From assembly GCA_964023205.1 (NCBI GenBank), contig OZ026843.1, positions 11,451,093-11,515,092 on the forward strand: DNA of 64,000 nt, read 5' to 3'. This stretch comes from Lutraria lutraria (taxonomy: Eukaryota; Mollusca; Bivalvia; Venerida; Mactridae). Position numbers and translations under genes: made by a program. The notes below the pieces were generated by a model. That model ran no database searches, was not told the DNA's origin, and saw nothing but the letters and a program-made list of their open reading frames with translations. Numbering within the stretch: position 1 is the first letter of the stretch; each line of letters begins with the position of its first letter. Shown piece after piece: positions 11,601-26,600 of this stretch.

Positions 11601-14600
11601 AAGTTACAACATCGGAATACTCAAATGGTGTTGGAATGACGCCTGCAGCTACTAAACCAGATATATGTGACATATCAGCCATCATAAGAGCATTCACTTC
11701 ATCACAGATCTACAAAGTACACAATATAAGATAAAACAAGAAAAGTGGTATGGACTGATGGACGGACATTCAAATGAAAGGATACTTAAGTGGCTTTCCA
11801 ATGTTAAAAAATTAGCCAATTTTAGTCACATAAACCCACTTTTTGGGCACATTTTAAGTGACTGCAATAGAAATAAAGATCACTAACACTAACCCTACAG
11901 TCACCTAAATCCCTATTTGTTCAAGTGTAAGGAAAGATGTATGAACAGACAAGGTGACTAGTATAGTATATGCCACACTATGTGGGGGGGGGCATAAAAC
12001 AATATCTACAACATAAACAGACACTTATCAACAGGGTGCTTACTAAATGTCAAACTTGTGGGTCAAATTGATACTTCGCTGATGATAATTTGAAGGATCA
12101 ACAAAATTTCCTACCAATTTTAAGAATTGACCCTTTGTGTATGCACTTCAACATTTCAAATAAATTACATTACAATTTTTACATCAGACAGTTCCAAAAA
12201 TGTATGAGACAGAATGATTATTTCAACAAGAGTCTGCAAGCAAATTAGTGCAGTGACAAAATTTTTGATAGAGGAACCAGACATACTTCTCTGAATGCCT
12301 TGTAGTCAAGGAGACGAGAATAAGCTGTGGTACCAGCAATAATCAACTTTGGACGGAATAGTTTCGCAGTTTCCCTGAGTTTGTCATAGTCAATGTAACC
12401 AGTCTTTGGCTGGAAAATAAAGAACATAAAGGAAATTCAAATTTAACTGATTGACCAATCAAAACATAATTTTATACAGATGAAACAATCAAGAACCAAT
12501 CAGAACCATTTGATTTAGTGAGTATCTAAACATATAAATGCCATTAGATAACAGCTTTCTCTAAGAAACTTTGCAATCCATATCTCAAGTATGATAATAT
12601 TTGGGAACTTATACAAAATGTATCCTTCAAAAACATACCTACTTAAAAATGTTGTACAAGTAAACATAACCCTGACTTTTTTCTGCATCATAGATACACA
12701 GTAAGGTGACAGACAGTGAACACATCTATACTTACATTCAGTCTGTAGGGCATGGATTCAAAGTATATAGATGTGGCTGATATCCTCTTAGTGTCTGTCA
12801 TAAATCCATGGGTTAAACTGAAGGGCAAACAAAAAATACAGAATTTGTTCATATCTGAAATTAATACTAGTCAGCCAATTTCAAATCCTTTTAATACAAA
12901 AATAAAAAAGAAATTGTTTATTTCTGCTCTTTGTTTGGTTTTAAGCCAAGTTATTTTCAAATATGTTAAAGCATAAGAGAGATACAATCCGGACAAGGGA
13001 AGCCTGGATGGACTAACTATCTAACATACAGACATGCAACTGCCATTGTGGTTGACTGCAATGCAGCTTGACAAAAAGTTTTTCTACCAAATTTGACGTT
13101 CTTTACTTACTGTCCACCATCAGGTAAATCAAGGCCCATAATTCTGTCATGAGGCTTAAGTAAGCCAGTAAACACTTCGAAATTGGCCGGGGATCCAGAG
13201 TATGGCTGAACGTTTACACCCCATTTAGCAGAATCCAGTTTGTATGTCTCTAGACAACGATTTTGGCACAGTCTCTCGACTTGATCAATAAACTGATTTC
13301 CTCCATAATACCTGAAAATAAACAAGACGTCCAGGAAAATACATTTAAAACAATAACAGTCATACCATACATAAAATAATGGTGACACAAGAATTATTGC
13401 CCCCTGATAAAACATTTGTTTCACAGATTTAATATACAGCTGTCGGTTTACCTTACTAGTTTTCATGGACTGTTTTCTTACCTGTACTGACTTACCTTTG
13501 CACTAGAAACTGATAACTTCTCCACAAATGAAGGAAATCAACATTTATACATGTTTGCTCCATATTTAACTTTCAGCAATAACTTCAAATAATTATTTTT
13601 ATGAATGTATATAAACAAACTATTAAGTATATGAAAATTAACGACTTTCATGTTTAGTCTGTACATATGATATGTTGTGGTAAATTGTATATAAATCATA
13701 CGATCATGATATACCACAACAAATAGCATGATTACATAGCACAATACAAAGTAAACAAGGGAAACAACTCTATTACATAGAAAAAATGTTTGACTTCAGA
13801 TGGCAAGAACTATGGAAATCTGGAACTGACTTAAGTCAGTTACATTAAATTCAAGCCAATAAGAGGCCACTGTATTAAGAAAGATATTCTAATTATTCAC
13901 TGTTGTATAATACATGTATCAATGGTTTTAAAGTATAAGGATGATAAAACTATGTTTTATGTGCAGTACAACCTCTGTACAGCAACACCCTGTGGGAGCT
14001 GCAAATATTGGTAGTTGTTTAGAGGTTGTTGCTCTACAGAGGGCTGCTCTGGAGAGGTTTTACTGTACTTTTTTTCAATCGACTTCATTAACTGTGAATG
14101 CACAGTTACAATTTGTTTATTGGTCTTCCCTAGACCTGATTTACATAAAGTCCAAAATGACATATTTATATAACTCACCTAGCACCTGGGTATCCCTCAG
14201 AATACTTGTTGGTCAAACATGAGCCTAATGCTTCTTGAACAGCCCGACTAGCAAAGTTCTGTAAAAGAATAAAACAACAAGTTAATCACCATTTATAATC
14301 CATATTTCAGAGGATAAATCAATTAGCCAGTGTACTTTGGTTTCCAGCCTTTTAGTCTGCATAGATCAGTGAATGAGTGTATTGTATAATATCTAAAATC
14401 AACATGTAATGGATACTGAATTACTGCATGAAAGCCATTCAGAGTAGCAGTCTCTTCTTCTCATTATGATTGAAGCTAGCAAGAATTCCTTTGGCTTGTC
14501 TACATTTTGACCGGCCTCTAGACGAGCAAACCTTCATTTTGATTGGCCCTTGGACCAACATGTTTACCTTCCTTTTAAACAAGTCTTCTATTTGATTGGC

Positions 14601-17600
14601 CCTACGACCAACAAACGTTCCTTTTAAACAAGTCTTCTATTTTATTGGCCCTAGAGATAGCAGGCCATTGTGACTGTAGAGTCCCTGAACTATAACTACT
14701 ACAGTGTAACTTCTAAAATCCGGATACCAGTGGGATCTACCAAAATGTCCGGATTTTGGAAGTTTCCAGAATTCGGAAGTTTAGAATTATCTGAAGAAGT
14801 ACAAATGTTAATCACCAGAGGTTCTTTATGGTGACATAGGGACATCATAATAATGACGTTGTTTATCCATAATACAATATGATGATATATAATCACTGAA
14901 ATATGATGCAAAAATAAAAGACAAACATTTCTAACATTATATAATAACATGTTATATAATATGTAACAAACCCAGTTTCATAGGGTGAAAACAGTTATAA
15001 AATTTTGTATAAATTTGTGTCCCAACATTTGTTTGTGGATGTGTTGCCAATAACGAAAACCAACCAATCGTCCATTTATGGCTAATTAATTTTGCTTGTA
15101 ATGACACCACAATTACAATTAAGTCCTAATTAGTTTTCAATTTGATGCATACATCACTGATTATACCTCTAATCATCACTTTAATAAATTATTGTAACAT
15201 TCAGCTGCACATTAATCACAAGTCAGATTGATATATTGCAATTCTAATGCATGTCAAAATAAACTAACACTGCTGATTGGTAAACAATTGAAAGGGGTAA
15301 ATGACATTTTCCAGCAGGGTTTACAATTGCGGGACTAATTACGTTGACATTTTCAGCACTGTCCGGATTTTGAAAGTAAATATGCACTTAAATAAACCAA
15401 AATTTACAAAAATATCATCCGGAATTCAGAATTCCGAAATTCAGAAGTCTAATTTACACTGAAATAGAGGGAGAAATTTCTGGACCAAGAAATTTGTCTG
15501 GATTTCTGAAGTTTCCGGATTTCAGAAGTTACACTTAACCAGGGCTGCAAGGAGGGCTAGGGGAGTCCGATAATAATTTCGGCTGTAATGGTATTTATTT
15601 GCTTAAGAACATAATGCTGCTGTCAGAAAAAAAATTAAATTCAGCCCCCCCCCCCATCTGAAATTGCTTCCTACAGGCCAGCCTACAATAATATACATTT
15701 ACATGTTTACCTTTTCATTCATTTTTGTTAATATTCATACATGTATTCTAGAAATGGCAATTGCACATACTATCCAAACTTTTTCCAAACGTTCAACATT
15801 TGACTAATATAACACTGACTCTTTAGCATGAAGATATAAAAGCTAAGGAATAAATTAATAAACATTATAATCATTACCTCAGATGCAATAAGCTCTAGTC
15901 CAACAATCTGTCTTGCTTTCTCGTTCTTGATGATTTTAAGTATTTCTGGATCATCTTCCGCCAGAGATTCACGTCCAGTCCATACTTTACGTGCACCAAC
16001 GATATTACGTAGAGGTGAAAATATATTCTGAAATATTCATAAGTATATAGTTTGTATTGCTGTCATTAATAAAAGAAAATCTGAAAAACGTCATATGCCA
16101 ATAATTATTAAGGAAAGGTTTTTGAGGTTTCCTCACAAAAAATGTCTGAACCAAAGCATTGTCTGTACTTCTTGTTTTTCACAAGATCTTCAAAGAAAAT
16201 CCGAAAAATGTCACATGCCAATAATTTATTAAGGAGAGGTTTTTGAGGTTTCCTCACAAAAAAATGTCTGAACTAAAGCATTGTCTGTACTTTATGTTTT
16301 TCACAAGATTCTTCAAAAACAAATCGAAACCTGACTTATTCTTCTGTACTTCAGCAAGAAGAGCTATCAGGAATATTTCAAGCACTTTATTACTTCCATT
16401 CATGAAGAGTCATGTGCTTATGCTAATGCCATTAAACAATAATACAGAAACCAGATTTTTGTAAGACTACTATAAATCAAAGTACTAAGAGTACTCAAGG
16501 AAACTGAACTTAGATAGACTTGCACAGCAACATGAAATGGCAACTACCGGTATAGTAGATGTAGATAAAAGAAGTACAATTGTATGTAGGTCCTCTAAAA
16601 ATTCATGTGCGCCACTAGAGTGACGGCTATGGAAAGCTGTTTTATCCTTCAGTTTCCAAAAAACTAAGGCCACATGAATATTATTATTAATCAGGCCACT
16701 AATGTACCTATATCACTCTTATTATATACAATGTAGGAAGTACAAATGTAGTAGAACAAAAAATGCATTAAACAGGCCTCAATGAGATAAGTAATATTCA
16801 ATATAACAACAGTGAAAAACAAAGAAAACAACAAAACCATCTTTTAGGTTGTGCCATGACTGACAGGGTTACAATCTGACATTTTCTAAAATCTATGTTG
16901 GGTATTGAATGTTTAAACATATAGACCACTGCATGTACTAGTAATATTGGTACTTTCAATGGATATAGGTTTATAAGGTGAATACTAAGCAGATCATTGA
17001 TTAACTTATAAACAAAATAAGATTTTTTATCATAGCTTAGTTTATACAGCTTTACCATTTTGGGTCAGTATTGAATTAGCCTAATATTTGTCTCAATTGT
17101 CGTATTTAACTACCAGTTATTTATAGTAGTAGTACATGTAGCTGTCATATGCGAGCTCTTATTGTTTTTAAATAGGAAAGAGAATGATCCACACAGATAA
17201 CACAGGACACAGACTGTCTTAATAATTATGTATACAGAAAAATATTGTAACATCTGGGCTTGTAGATTCCATCTGATCACACAAAGATCTAGTCTAGCAA
17301 GAAACTTGAAACAAACTTGTCCATAAGCTTAATACTCCTTACTAAAAATAGCCATTGTGTTTTAGTCCTGTAGACTATTATAAGTAGATAAAGGGGCAGA
17401 CTGTTACATGTATACTGATAAGCCTTGTAAGCTGGGCCAGAACTGACTTATCTTACATCTTGATAATGCACAATGTCTTGTATACATTATCTATTTTTTT
17501 CACGAGTAAACCATCAGTCTTATATTAAGTAATTAACTTACAGCACAATGCAACCTACAATATAACAATAAGGCATAAAAAGAAACTGTTGGTTTCTGGT

Positions 17601-20600
17601 TCCCTAATTCCCCCCCCCCCCCCAGACCCAAGCTTTTCAATCAGTCCTGATGGACCTTAGGTCCGATTTGTCACTATTTTACCTTTCCGAACAATTTCAG
17701 ACAAAACAATAAAAGTCTACCGATCAACTCCATTCTTAATGAGTATGTGACCAGAAACAAACCATCTTTTTAGGCCTAATATCAAAATAACAGATGCATT
17801 ATAATCCTGAGGATGCATAACTACTATCTAAATAATGCTTACTATGAAATGGTTATTGTTCTAAGAATACAAATGGTACAAGTACAGCCCAATGTATTGA
17901 ATGATTTGATTGGTTGATTATTCACATCATGTACAGTGAACAAAAGAAGTTGTCCAATCTTAAAGCAGTATTTTTAACAGTAAAAAAACTAAATTCACTC
18001 CTGACGTCCAATCATAAAGCAGTATTTTTAACAGTAAAAAAACTAAATTCACTCCTGACGTCCAATCATAAAGCAGTATTTTTAACAGTAAAAAAACTAA
18101 ATTCACTCCTGACGTCCAATCATAAAGCAGTATTTTTAACAGTAAAAAACTAAATTCACTCCTGACGTCCAATCATAAAGCAGTATTTTTAACAGTAAAA
18201 AAACTAAATTCACTCCTGAATATAGGCTAACTGAGCTGAAGGCCACATATATTCTTCCCTCTGATGACATGTTCACTGCATATATATATCACTGTGTATC
18301 AATGCATATCAATGTGTAAGGTTGTATCTCACTGTATATCACTGTGTATGGTTGTACATCACTGTGTATGAATGTATATCACTGTATTTGACTGTGTATG
18401 ACTGCATATGAATGGGTATGACTGCATCTCACTGTATATCACTGTGTATGAATGTATATCAATGTGTATGAATGTATATCACTGTATTTGACTGTGTATG
18501 ACTGCATATCAATGTGTATGACTACATCTCACTGTATATCACTGTGTACGGTACCAATGCATATCAACGTGTATGACTGCCTCTCACTGTATATGGCTGT
18601 ACATCACTGTGTATGAATGTATATCACTGTATTTGACTGTGTATGACTGCATATCACTGTGTATGGCTGTATATCCATGTATTAATTTATTAATTTATCA
18701 CTGTGTTAATCAGGGTGCATGGCTGTATCACCGTGTATGGCTGTATCATTACTGTGTATCACTACAAACCAATGTGGATGGTTGTTTATCACTATATTAT
18801 CACTGTGTACTACTGTTAATCAATGTATATGACTGTATTTATCTGTGTATGACTGTATATCACTATGTACGGCTGTATAAGTGTATGACTGTATTATCAC
18901 TGTGTGTGACTGTATTATCACTGTGTGTGACTGTATATCACTGACTTTGACTGTATTATCACTGTGTGTGACTGTATATCACTGACTTTGACAGTATTAT
19001 CACTGTGTGTGACTGTATATCACTGACTTTGACTGTATTATCACTGTGTGTGACTGTATATCACTGACTTTGACTGTATTATCACTGTGTGTGACTGTAT
19101 ATCACTGACTTTGACAGTATTATCACTGTGTGTGACTGTATATCACTGACTTTGACAGTATTATCACTGTGTGTGACTGTATATCACTGACTTTGACAGT
19201 ATTATCACTGTGTGTGACTGTATATCACTGACTTTGACAGTATTATAACTGTGTGTGACTGTATATCACTGACTTTGACTGTATTATCACTGTGTGTGAC
19301 TGTATATCACTGACTTTGACAGTATTATCACTGTGTGTGACTGTATATCACTGACTTTGACAGTATTATCACTGTGTGTGACTGTATATCACTGACTTTG
19401 ACAGTATTATCACTGTGTGTGACTGTATATCACTGACTTTGACAGTATTATCACTGTGTGTGACTGTATATCACTGACTTTGATTTTTATGTGGACTGAT
19501 GACAATTGCTAGATAATATATAATACACTTTATATTAAGATGGAGTAGTCTTCATTGATTTATGCACTTTATTTTGATCTATTAATGTAGCATTAATTGC
19601 CCATAAAAACTAAGTAGCATTACGCCACGACCTCTGAATACATTAAAGATTAATAGTTTATTAACCGACTCATAAGAATGATGATGTAGAAAAATTTATA
19701 GTCAATTCTCAGTGTAGTATGAAATATTCTAAAATGTTAAAATACTAGTAGGCTTCAAGTTTATATACCTTTAAATGTCAAAGAGTTACCGGTACTTAAT
19801 AGCAGTAGGATGAATGGTACAGTCATTTGTACACAATGTATCTACTTAAAATCACCATAATATTTCATGTACATGTACTATAATTCTCATTGTATTGTTT
19901 AATGTTCTAAACCTTTAGACCTCTCAATAAAGTCCTTGTCCAGAAGTTATACAACTTATGAACAGTCTCCAAGTTCAAACCTCAATTCCGCTCTCAAAGA
20001 TTTTTGGTCTAAGATTTTATATAAACAGAGCAATTATACTGATAGTGTGAATAGTATGATTTAGATGTCATCAATTATTTATCCTAATTAACTTACTATC
20101 ATTAACAAGAACAACAAAACGTTATAGGTAGACAAATTACAAGAAGCATATTGGTTTATGTTTTTAATTTTGTATGAAGTTGCTTTTTTCATAATGGATA
20201 TTGACTATATATTTTATTCAATCCTCCATTAGGGAGAGTATAAAATATTTATATGATATGAGTAATACACATTATAATAACAATCATGAGTATTTGACAA
20301 ATGAATAAATTCATGTATATAGTTCACCAGCACGTGGTAATCAATCAAATAGAATCAACCCTAAATGTTAACAAATTCACCATAAATCTTAGCACTATCA
20401 TACAACTATATTGAACTTCAAATTGCCACACAACAACTTATCTAGGTAATGCCTTCATGATTTACATATCTGTCAACTATTAATAGATTCAGTCATCACC
20501 ATTAGCCAATTAAATGGCTAGGATTAGCCAAACTAGTAATAGACACTACACTTTATACTTGCAAACAGCTATAATAAACTAATACTCATATATCAAGTAT

Positions 20601-23600
20601 AATTTGTCTAGAAAATATGAGCATGTAGACATCTTTGTTTTTGTACTGTAAGGAAGACCTTCCATTAACAGTTTTTGTTATCATCACTGTGACTACACTG
20701 TTACTGCACTAAAAAGGGGTAGTTAATGTAATAAACACATGTTAAATGTATGAAACAAAGTTGGAATAAATATGTTGACATTAATTTATGACACATGATA
20801 GTCTCAACAATGCTCAAGTTTCATTTCATTTGTTATGCCCACAAGATTTTCTAAGGATTCTGTAACCCTTTAATAAATGTGGGACAAAGAAAGCCCTAGC
20901 TAAATGTGTCTGAAAACCAAACAATAATAGTGAACTGAAACTTGTGCTATATTAGAAAATAATTCAGCCCTTCCTATTTATTTTGTTGTTCATTAGAACT
21001 TGAGTGCAATTGAAGTCTAATGTAATTGATCAAAATGACAAAAAAACTGTTATCAACCTTTCATTAACCATGTACACTACCTAATTCTTTATGTATGCTA
21101 CATCAATATTATTGATTTACACAAAGACATTTTACTAAAATATCCAGCAAAGAAATGAATCAACAGTTAACATCAACAAAATATGTGTATTCAGCATTTT
21201 CATACAGCCTTAGACAACAGTTTTTAAAGTACAATAATTTATTGGTAAACATGTATACAATTTATGTCAGTTAATCTTAACCACGTGTGTGTGTACAGTA
21301 AATTTCCACTCCAAGGATATGGTAAAATTCCAGAGACTACGTAAGAAATTGACAAGATCAAAAAGCAAATATACCAACTACAATGTTTAAAATTAAAAGT
21401 TTAAGATGAATTAAACACATATATTTACAAGTTCAGTCATTAAATGATTAATATTACAATGACATACTTCAGTATATTTGTCTCATGATTAAATCAATTC
21501 AATAATATGTCACCTGAACATGAACTTACACAGTTAACAACTTAACAGAAAACAAACAGACAAAACTTAATCTACATAAATTTAGTATCTTTAACTTTTT
21601 TTTTAAAAAGTTAAGCTATGTTTTATTCAACAAAATTACTTGTAAGGCTGGTTATGAATAAGATTAAGTACCAAAAAATATCCATTCAATAAGAAATTAC
21701 TGAACCAGGCAAACAAACAAGATGTAAAATTTCCACAGGTCAATAAATCTTAATACTATCAATACCATAAAGTCAATAACTGTGTCACAGGTACATAAAG
21801 TTAACATTTATTATACATAAAATGCAAATTTTAGTAAGATTTTTTAAGTATCACTGATACTCAGTATTAATAGGCCAAACTGGTATTTTTTTTCCTCAAA
21901 ACTGTTCGGTCAGTCAACCTGTAGGTAATGAGATTGTATGAAACAAGTTGATAAAAGTCAACCTATCTTTAATGTTATGCTCTTATTCACTAACACGTCA
22001 CTGTGACCCTTTGGTGAAGGTGAATGGGTTATTGAAGGACTTGTATACTAAGCTATAAAACAATGTTGACAGTAACTGCAAAAGCAAGATTCAGTACTAA
22101 ACTTCAATTAATTCAAGTCAAATGAAAGAAACAAGTTTTAGGTTCAGACAACAAAATAAGTAAAAAGCATTGCAGTAATCAAAATTACATGAAAAAGTGA
22201 CCTTAAGGTAAGTGGGGCAAAGCTACACCTTGAACAACAACTGATGTTACTTACTAAGTACTGTATAATAAACTATTATAATCGCACATTAATATTTTTT
22301 TATTATATCAGTATCTATGGTAACTGTCTTAATGTAATCACCAGTCCCTCAGTCTCTGACTGCTGTGAACTAAAGAATTAAAATCCCACATATGAGGAAG
22401 CTGTCCAGCTAGCATACAAAAGGTCAGTGTATACCTTGGCCATCCTTAACCATTACAAGCAGGAAAAGCTACCAAATGGCCCTGTCTGTTAGTGAAATGT
22501 CAAACCAAAGTGATAAAAATATATCAATATAAAATTTATGAATGGATAGTCAGCATTGTGAACATGTATGAGGAAAAGAATAAAGAAAAGTAACAAACTA
22601 ACATGTCCTACAAATGATTGAATACATTCAAAAATGTGAAATGAACTGAGTATTTAATTAATCATCATTTATAAATTTATATAGGTGAAGTAAATACATC
22701 ATAGGACGAATAATTATACAAAACAAATAACTATGCTCTCATTGCATAATGCATTTCATATGGTAATGGATATACTGCAATCATCCATACCTGATGAATT
22801 GGCTCAATGATTAAGACCTATCTCTAACAAATTCTGGTTGACAATCCAGAATTAATTTGCATCTCATTTAACAGTTATAATAAATTTTCTGATTGCACCA
22901 ATCCTACTCCTAAACAAATTTGAGGTTCAAACACCTATAACATAGATAATACAGATTGAAAATTAGTAAAAGGAAGACAAAATTGTGAAAACAGTTCCAA
23001 CAGAAACATTGAAATATCTATTATAATACAATAATTGAAACATCTATGAAGCATTATTCCAACATGACCCAATGGATCAAAGAGCCATTCTTTACTCAAA
23101 AGTTGTCTTATCATATATTTTGGATGATTCAACATTGTCTTCTGACTTTCTGGATGGAATCCATTCAAATAGCACCTCTGTGGCTAGTCAATTTGACCAT
23201 CAATCAATACATTAAATATGAAGATGCTAGCATTTCCAGGATAAGCAAAATGAGATCACATCTTAAATGCATAGATCTATGCTCCATACATGCCCAGCAA
23301 ACACCCGACGTTGTATCAACGTTGAATATGCGTTGTATTTAAGTCGCGACGTCGGCGACCTAAATCCAACGTTGATTCAACGTAAGAATCCCGACGACTA
23401 TACAACGTCTGAATAAGACGTCTGCATGACGTTGGATTATGGTCAGATAATGATTTTGTTGAAATCGTACCGAAAATTGAATATTGTCATGAAAAAACAA
23501 CAACAAAAAACATATAAACCTTGTTCTTTCGCATATATTATTATGTTAGGGATGAGTTAAAAATAGCAAAACACTCTTGACATGTTTACTCCCCTTAAAA

Positions 23601-26600
23601 TGTTTCATATTACCGATAGGCGGCGCTTCGAGGGTCCATGGCAGTTATTTCGAATTTTACGATAATTCTTTTCTACACTATTGGAAAATAATTAAATAAA
23701 GGAAACGTTTGTCGACAATTATTTAAAAATATTCTTCATAAAACTTACAAAATAAATCGATTAAAATCGTTTAATTTACATGAAAATGGACAGATCTAAT
23801 TATTTAAAACTACCAGCAACGGTTATATTGAATAGTGTTCAACGGTCCCAAGAAAAGATTTCGGGATAAGATACAAAAAATCTGTCAAATTCGGATTTTA
23901 AGGTAAGTGGAATTTATGATTTAATTTGATGTGTGATTTAATTTTGATAAGTATTAAGAATGTCAGTAAAAAGATGCATATGTACATGCATGCGTATATA
24001 ACTAATTGCACCCAATATCGTGTTGGTCGCTTTTAAGTTCGCTTATAGGTATTCAAATGTTTTTTTATTTAAAAGTGCGATCATCTTTTGTTACAGTTTA
24101 AAAATCAAGTAAAACAAAACTGGTGAAATTACATTTTAAACTATCTGTTGTGTAAAGTCTAAATTCAAGACTACACAAATATTCACAATCACAGTTCTGG
24201 TATCAGTTACATGTACATGTCTTAATGTCCATTATTTCCAACAAAATTGAGCATGAAAAACAGCATGAACTTAATTTGAATCTATTCCAGAGAAGGTTTA
24301 ATTACTGACAACTGCCAAACTGGCCAGTGCCCGAATTGATTGATGAGTCCTAAGGTCAAATGTTCTCATGCACGTAGGAAATGTGTTAATGAAAATTTGA
24401 GAGAGGTAATATTTTGTTATTCATTTCGTGTGGGGAACTTGTATGCTTCAGACTTAATTAAGAAGGATGTTTGGATTTATTATGCCTGACATATATGTAC
24501 GTGTTTTTGAGTTATGATCACTGATTGATACTACATTGAATTCTTATAAATATAGTTTTATTTTCAATGTTCATGTGTCAAGTTACAGAATTTTTGAATA
24601 AGTAATATGTTCATTAATTTGCTCTAACTTATAGTTTATTATAATTGTTTACAGATTGATGTCCAAATTTAACATGACTGGGAACGATGGAATTCTACAG
24701 GTCAAGCTTGTTTGGCGTTGTTCAGGGTAAATTTATCATTTTTTATTTCTGAATAATCCGTAATTAATTCAGTCATGGTTGTAAAATTATGTATGAGGAC
24801 TACAACATAATATCATACAAACACTGATTAAGTAAAAAGCTGGGCTTTCTCATAGCAAAATGCATGTCTAAATAATACCGTTTGAGATTGCATTTGCCTA
24901 TATTGAATATTATTAGGTATATATTATATTAATTAGAATGAATTCTGCATGTTCAGTTTTCTGTGAGCTTGTGTAATTTTCTCTTTGATTTTGTTGCTTG
25001 GTATAATCCAGTCTTTAGAAAAATTTAATATGTATTCATCATGGCAGATTGATAACGGAAACACAGAAGACTGTATATTTTTCAAATAGTAAAAATTACT
25101 AGCTAGGATAGATGAAATGATTTCCGAAAATGCCCGCTGACTGAATATGCTTGCTCTTTTATTTCAGCAAATACTATGAAGTCTATGTCAAAGGAAACTG
25201 AACAGGATGCCAGCCAGGTCTGTCCACTGAAGTAGACTCCAGAATCACAGACAGGAAATCCAGAGGGATTAAATTATTAGTTTCTAACTGTTTTGTACAT
25301 GTCATTTAAACGAATTCTTAAGTGTTCATGATCACTGAATAATCATCTACTGTGTGTTTATACAAAATTATGTACGGTGTTCGTGTCTACATATGTATGT
25401 AATAATTTGCAACAATAAATTAGATATATTCCAAATTGTGAACAAAATTTGTTTTTTGTTTGACATTTCAAATGATAAATATAGACTAGGTTGTATTGTG
25501 AGATTAAAAATGAACTTTCTGATATAGGTTATATAGACATATTAATTATTGAGCAATATTATTTTAATAGTGTTCAGTATCCTCATGAAGAACTAATTAT
25601 ACAAGATTAGTAACTGGCGTCATTATGTTCTTTGTTTGAACATCCCTGAGTTTTGTTGATATAATCACCTTATATTACTTACAGGCGTGTAAATATATGC
25701 ACGTTGGATTTTGGTTGTATACAGGTTGGATTTTGGTTGTAAACACGTTGGATTTTGGTTGTATACAGGTTGGATTGTGATTGTATACACGTTGGATTTT
25801 GGTTGTATGCAGGTTGGATTGTGGTTGTATACACGTTGGATTTTGGTTGTATACAGGTTGGATTGTGGTTGTAAACACGTTGGATTTTGGTTGTATACAC
25901 GACGTTGTATTGACGTCGGGAAATGACGTCTAAAAAACTTTCATTTACAACCTAAATCCAACGGTCATCCAACGTCAGGGTACAACGTCTGTACAACGTT
26001 TTTACAACGTCAAGTGTTTGCTGGGTGCCTGACATCCAAAGCGTCAAAATTGCATGGGCCAGAATGAAGAACACATAGTCCAGTTAATTAGACTGTACAA
26101 TACTGCAAGACACCTTTTAGTGACTCTATAATATCCCCTTTTGAGACAAATGGGATTTGAGCCAATTTTTAGGCAGGATGCGGGACTCATGAAGTGGCGA
26201 AATGGGACTAACATTTGTTCTTAATGGGACACGGGACTAACATTTGTTCTTAATGGGACACGGGACTCACATTTGTTCTTAATGGGACACGGGACTCCTT
26301 CCTGAATATATGGAGGGATGCGTGACTGTGGAAAGAAATAAAAGGGATGCAGGACTTGTGTGGAGGGGGTATTACACCCCCCCCCCCCCCTTTATTCAGG
26401 CTTAGAGTATGACCCTACTGAATTCACTGATGAAATTGGCCAACTGAAAAGCTGAATGAGTAAAGCTTATACATGAGACAAGGCTAACAGGCTAATGACA
26501 ACAATGTTTTATATCTATGTACCATATGTACATGGGCAGGATTATTCCGTACACACTCTAGAATATATAGAAATTGATTCTCATTTCCAGAACACAATTA

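Larger units (their letters stand above)
23293..26025. mobile_element. 2.7-kb inverted-repeat element rich in ACGTTG/CAACGT
   Basis: The left end reads 'cccagcaaacac' then 'ccgacgttgta'. The right end is the inverted copy, with 'acaacgtcaa' then 'gtgtttgctggg'. Both ends hold tandem 'acgttg' or 'caacgt' words over about 120 bp. The bases TG flank both sides and could be a 2-bp target duplication or part of the ends. No transposase-like frame is visible. A 22-bp minisatellite lies near the right end, and plus-strand splice and poly(A) signals lie inside. The superfamily is not assigned. Confidence 0.75.

Noticed and set aside
12752..12976. 74-codon plus-strand frame
   Set aside because: It overlaps SHMT2 exon 5 on the opposite strand and is its shadow.
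17914..18172. Open frames on both strands with an 18-residue repeat
   Set aside because: They arise because the 54-bp minisatellite unit is divisible by three. No start, splice or homology support.
18573..18944. 123-codon plus-strand frame rich in Tyr, Cys and Leu
   Set aside because: It lies entirely in irregular satellite words, so its composition reflects the repeat.
17957..19487. Regularly spaced repeats reminiscent of a CRISPR array
   Set aside because: Units are directly tandem with no unique spacers, and the genome is eukaryotic.
22798..22935. Box A- and box B-like words
   Set aside because: Separated by about 120 bases, too far for a tRNA; left as a possible decayed SINE.
23046..23342. 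98-codon plus-strand frame ending in the ACGTTG element
   Set aside because: It runs from intron sequence into the repeat end, with no motif or splice context.
25675..25926. Three overlapping frames with repeated Thr-Cys-Ile-Gln motifs
   Set aside because: Artefacts of the 22-bp minisatellite, visible in several frames at once.
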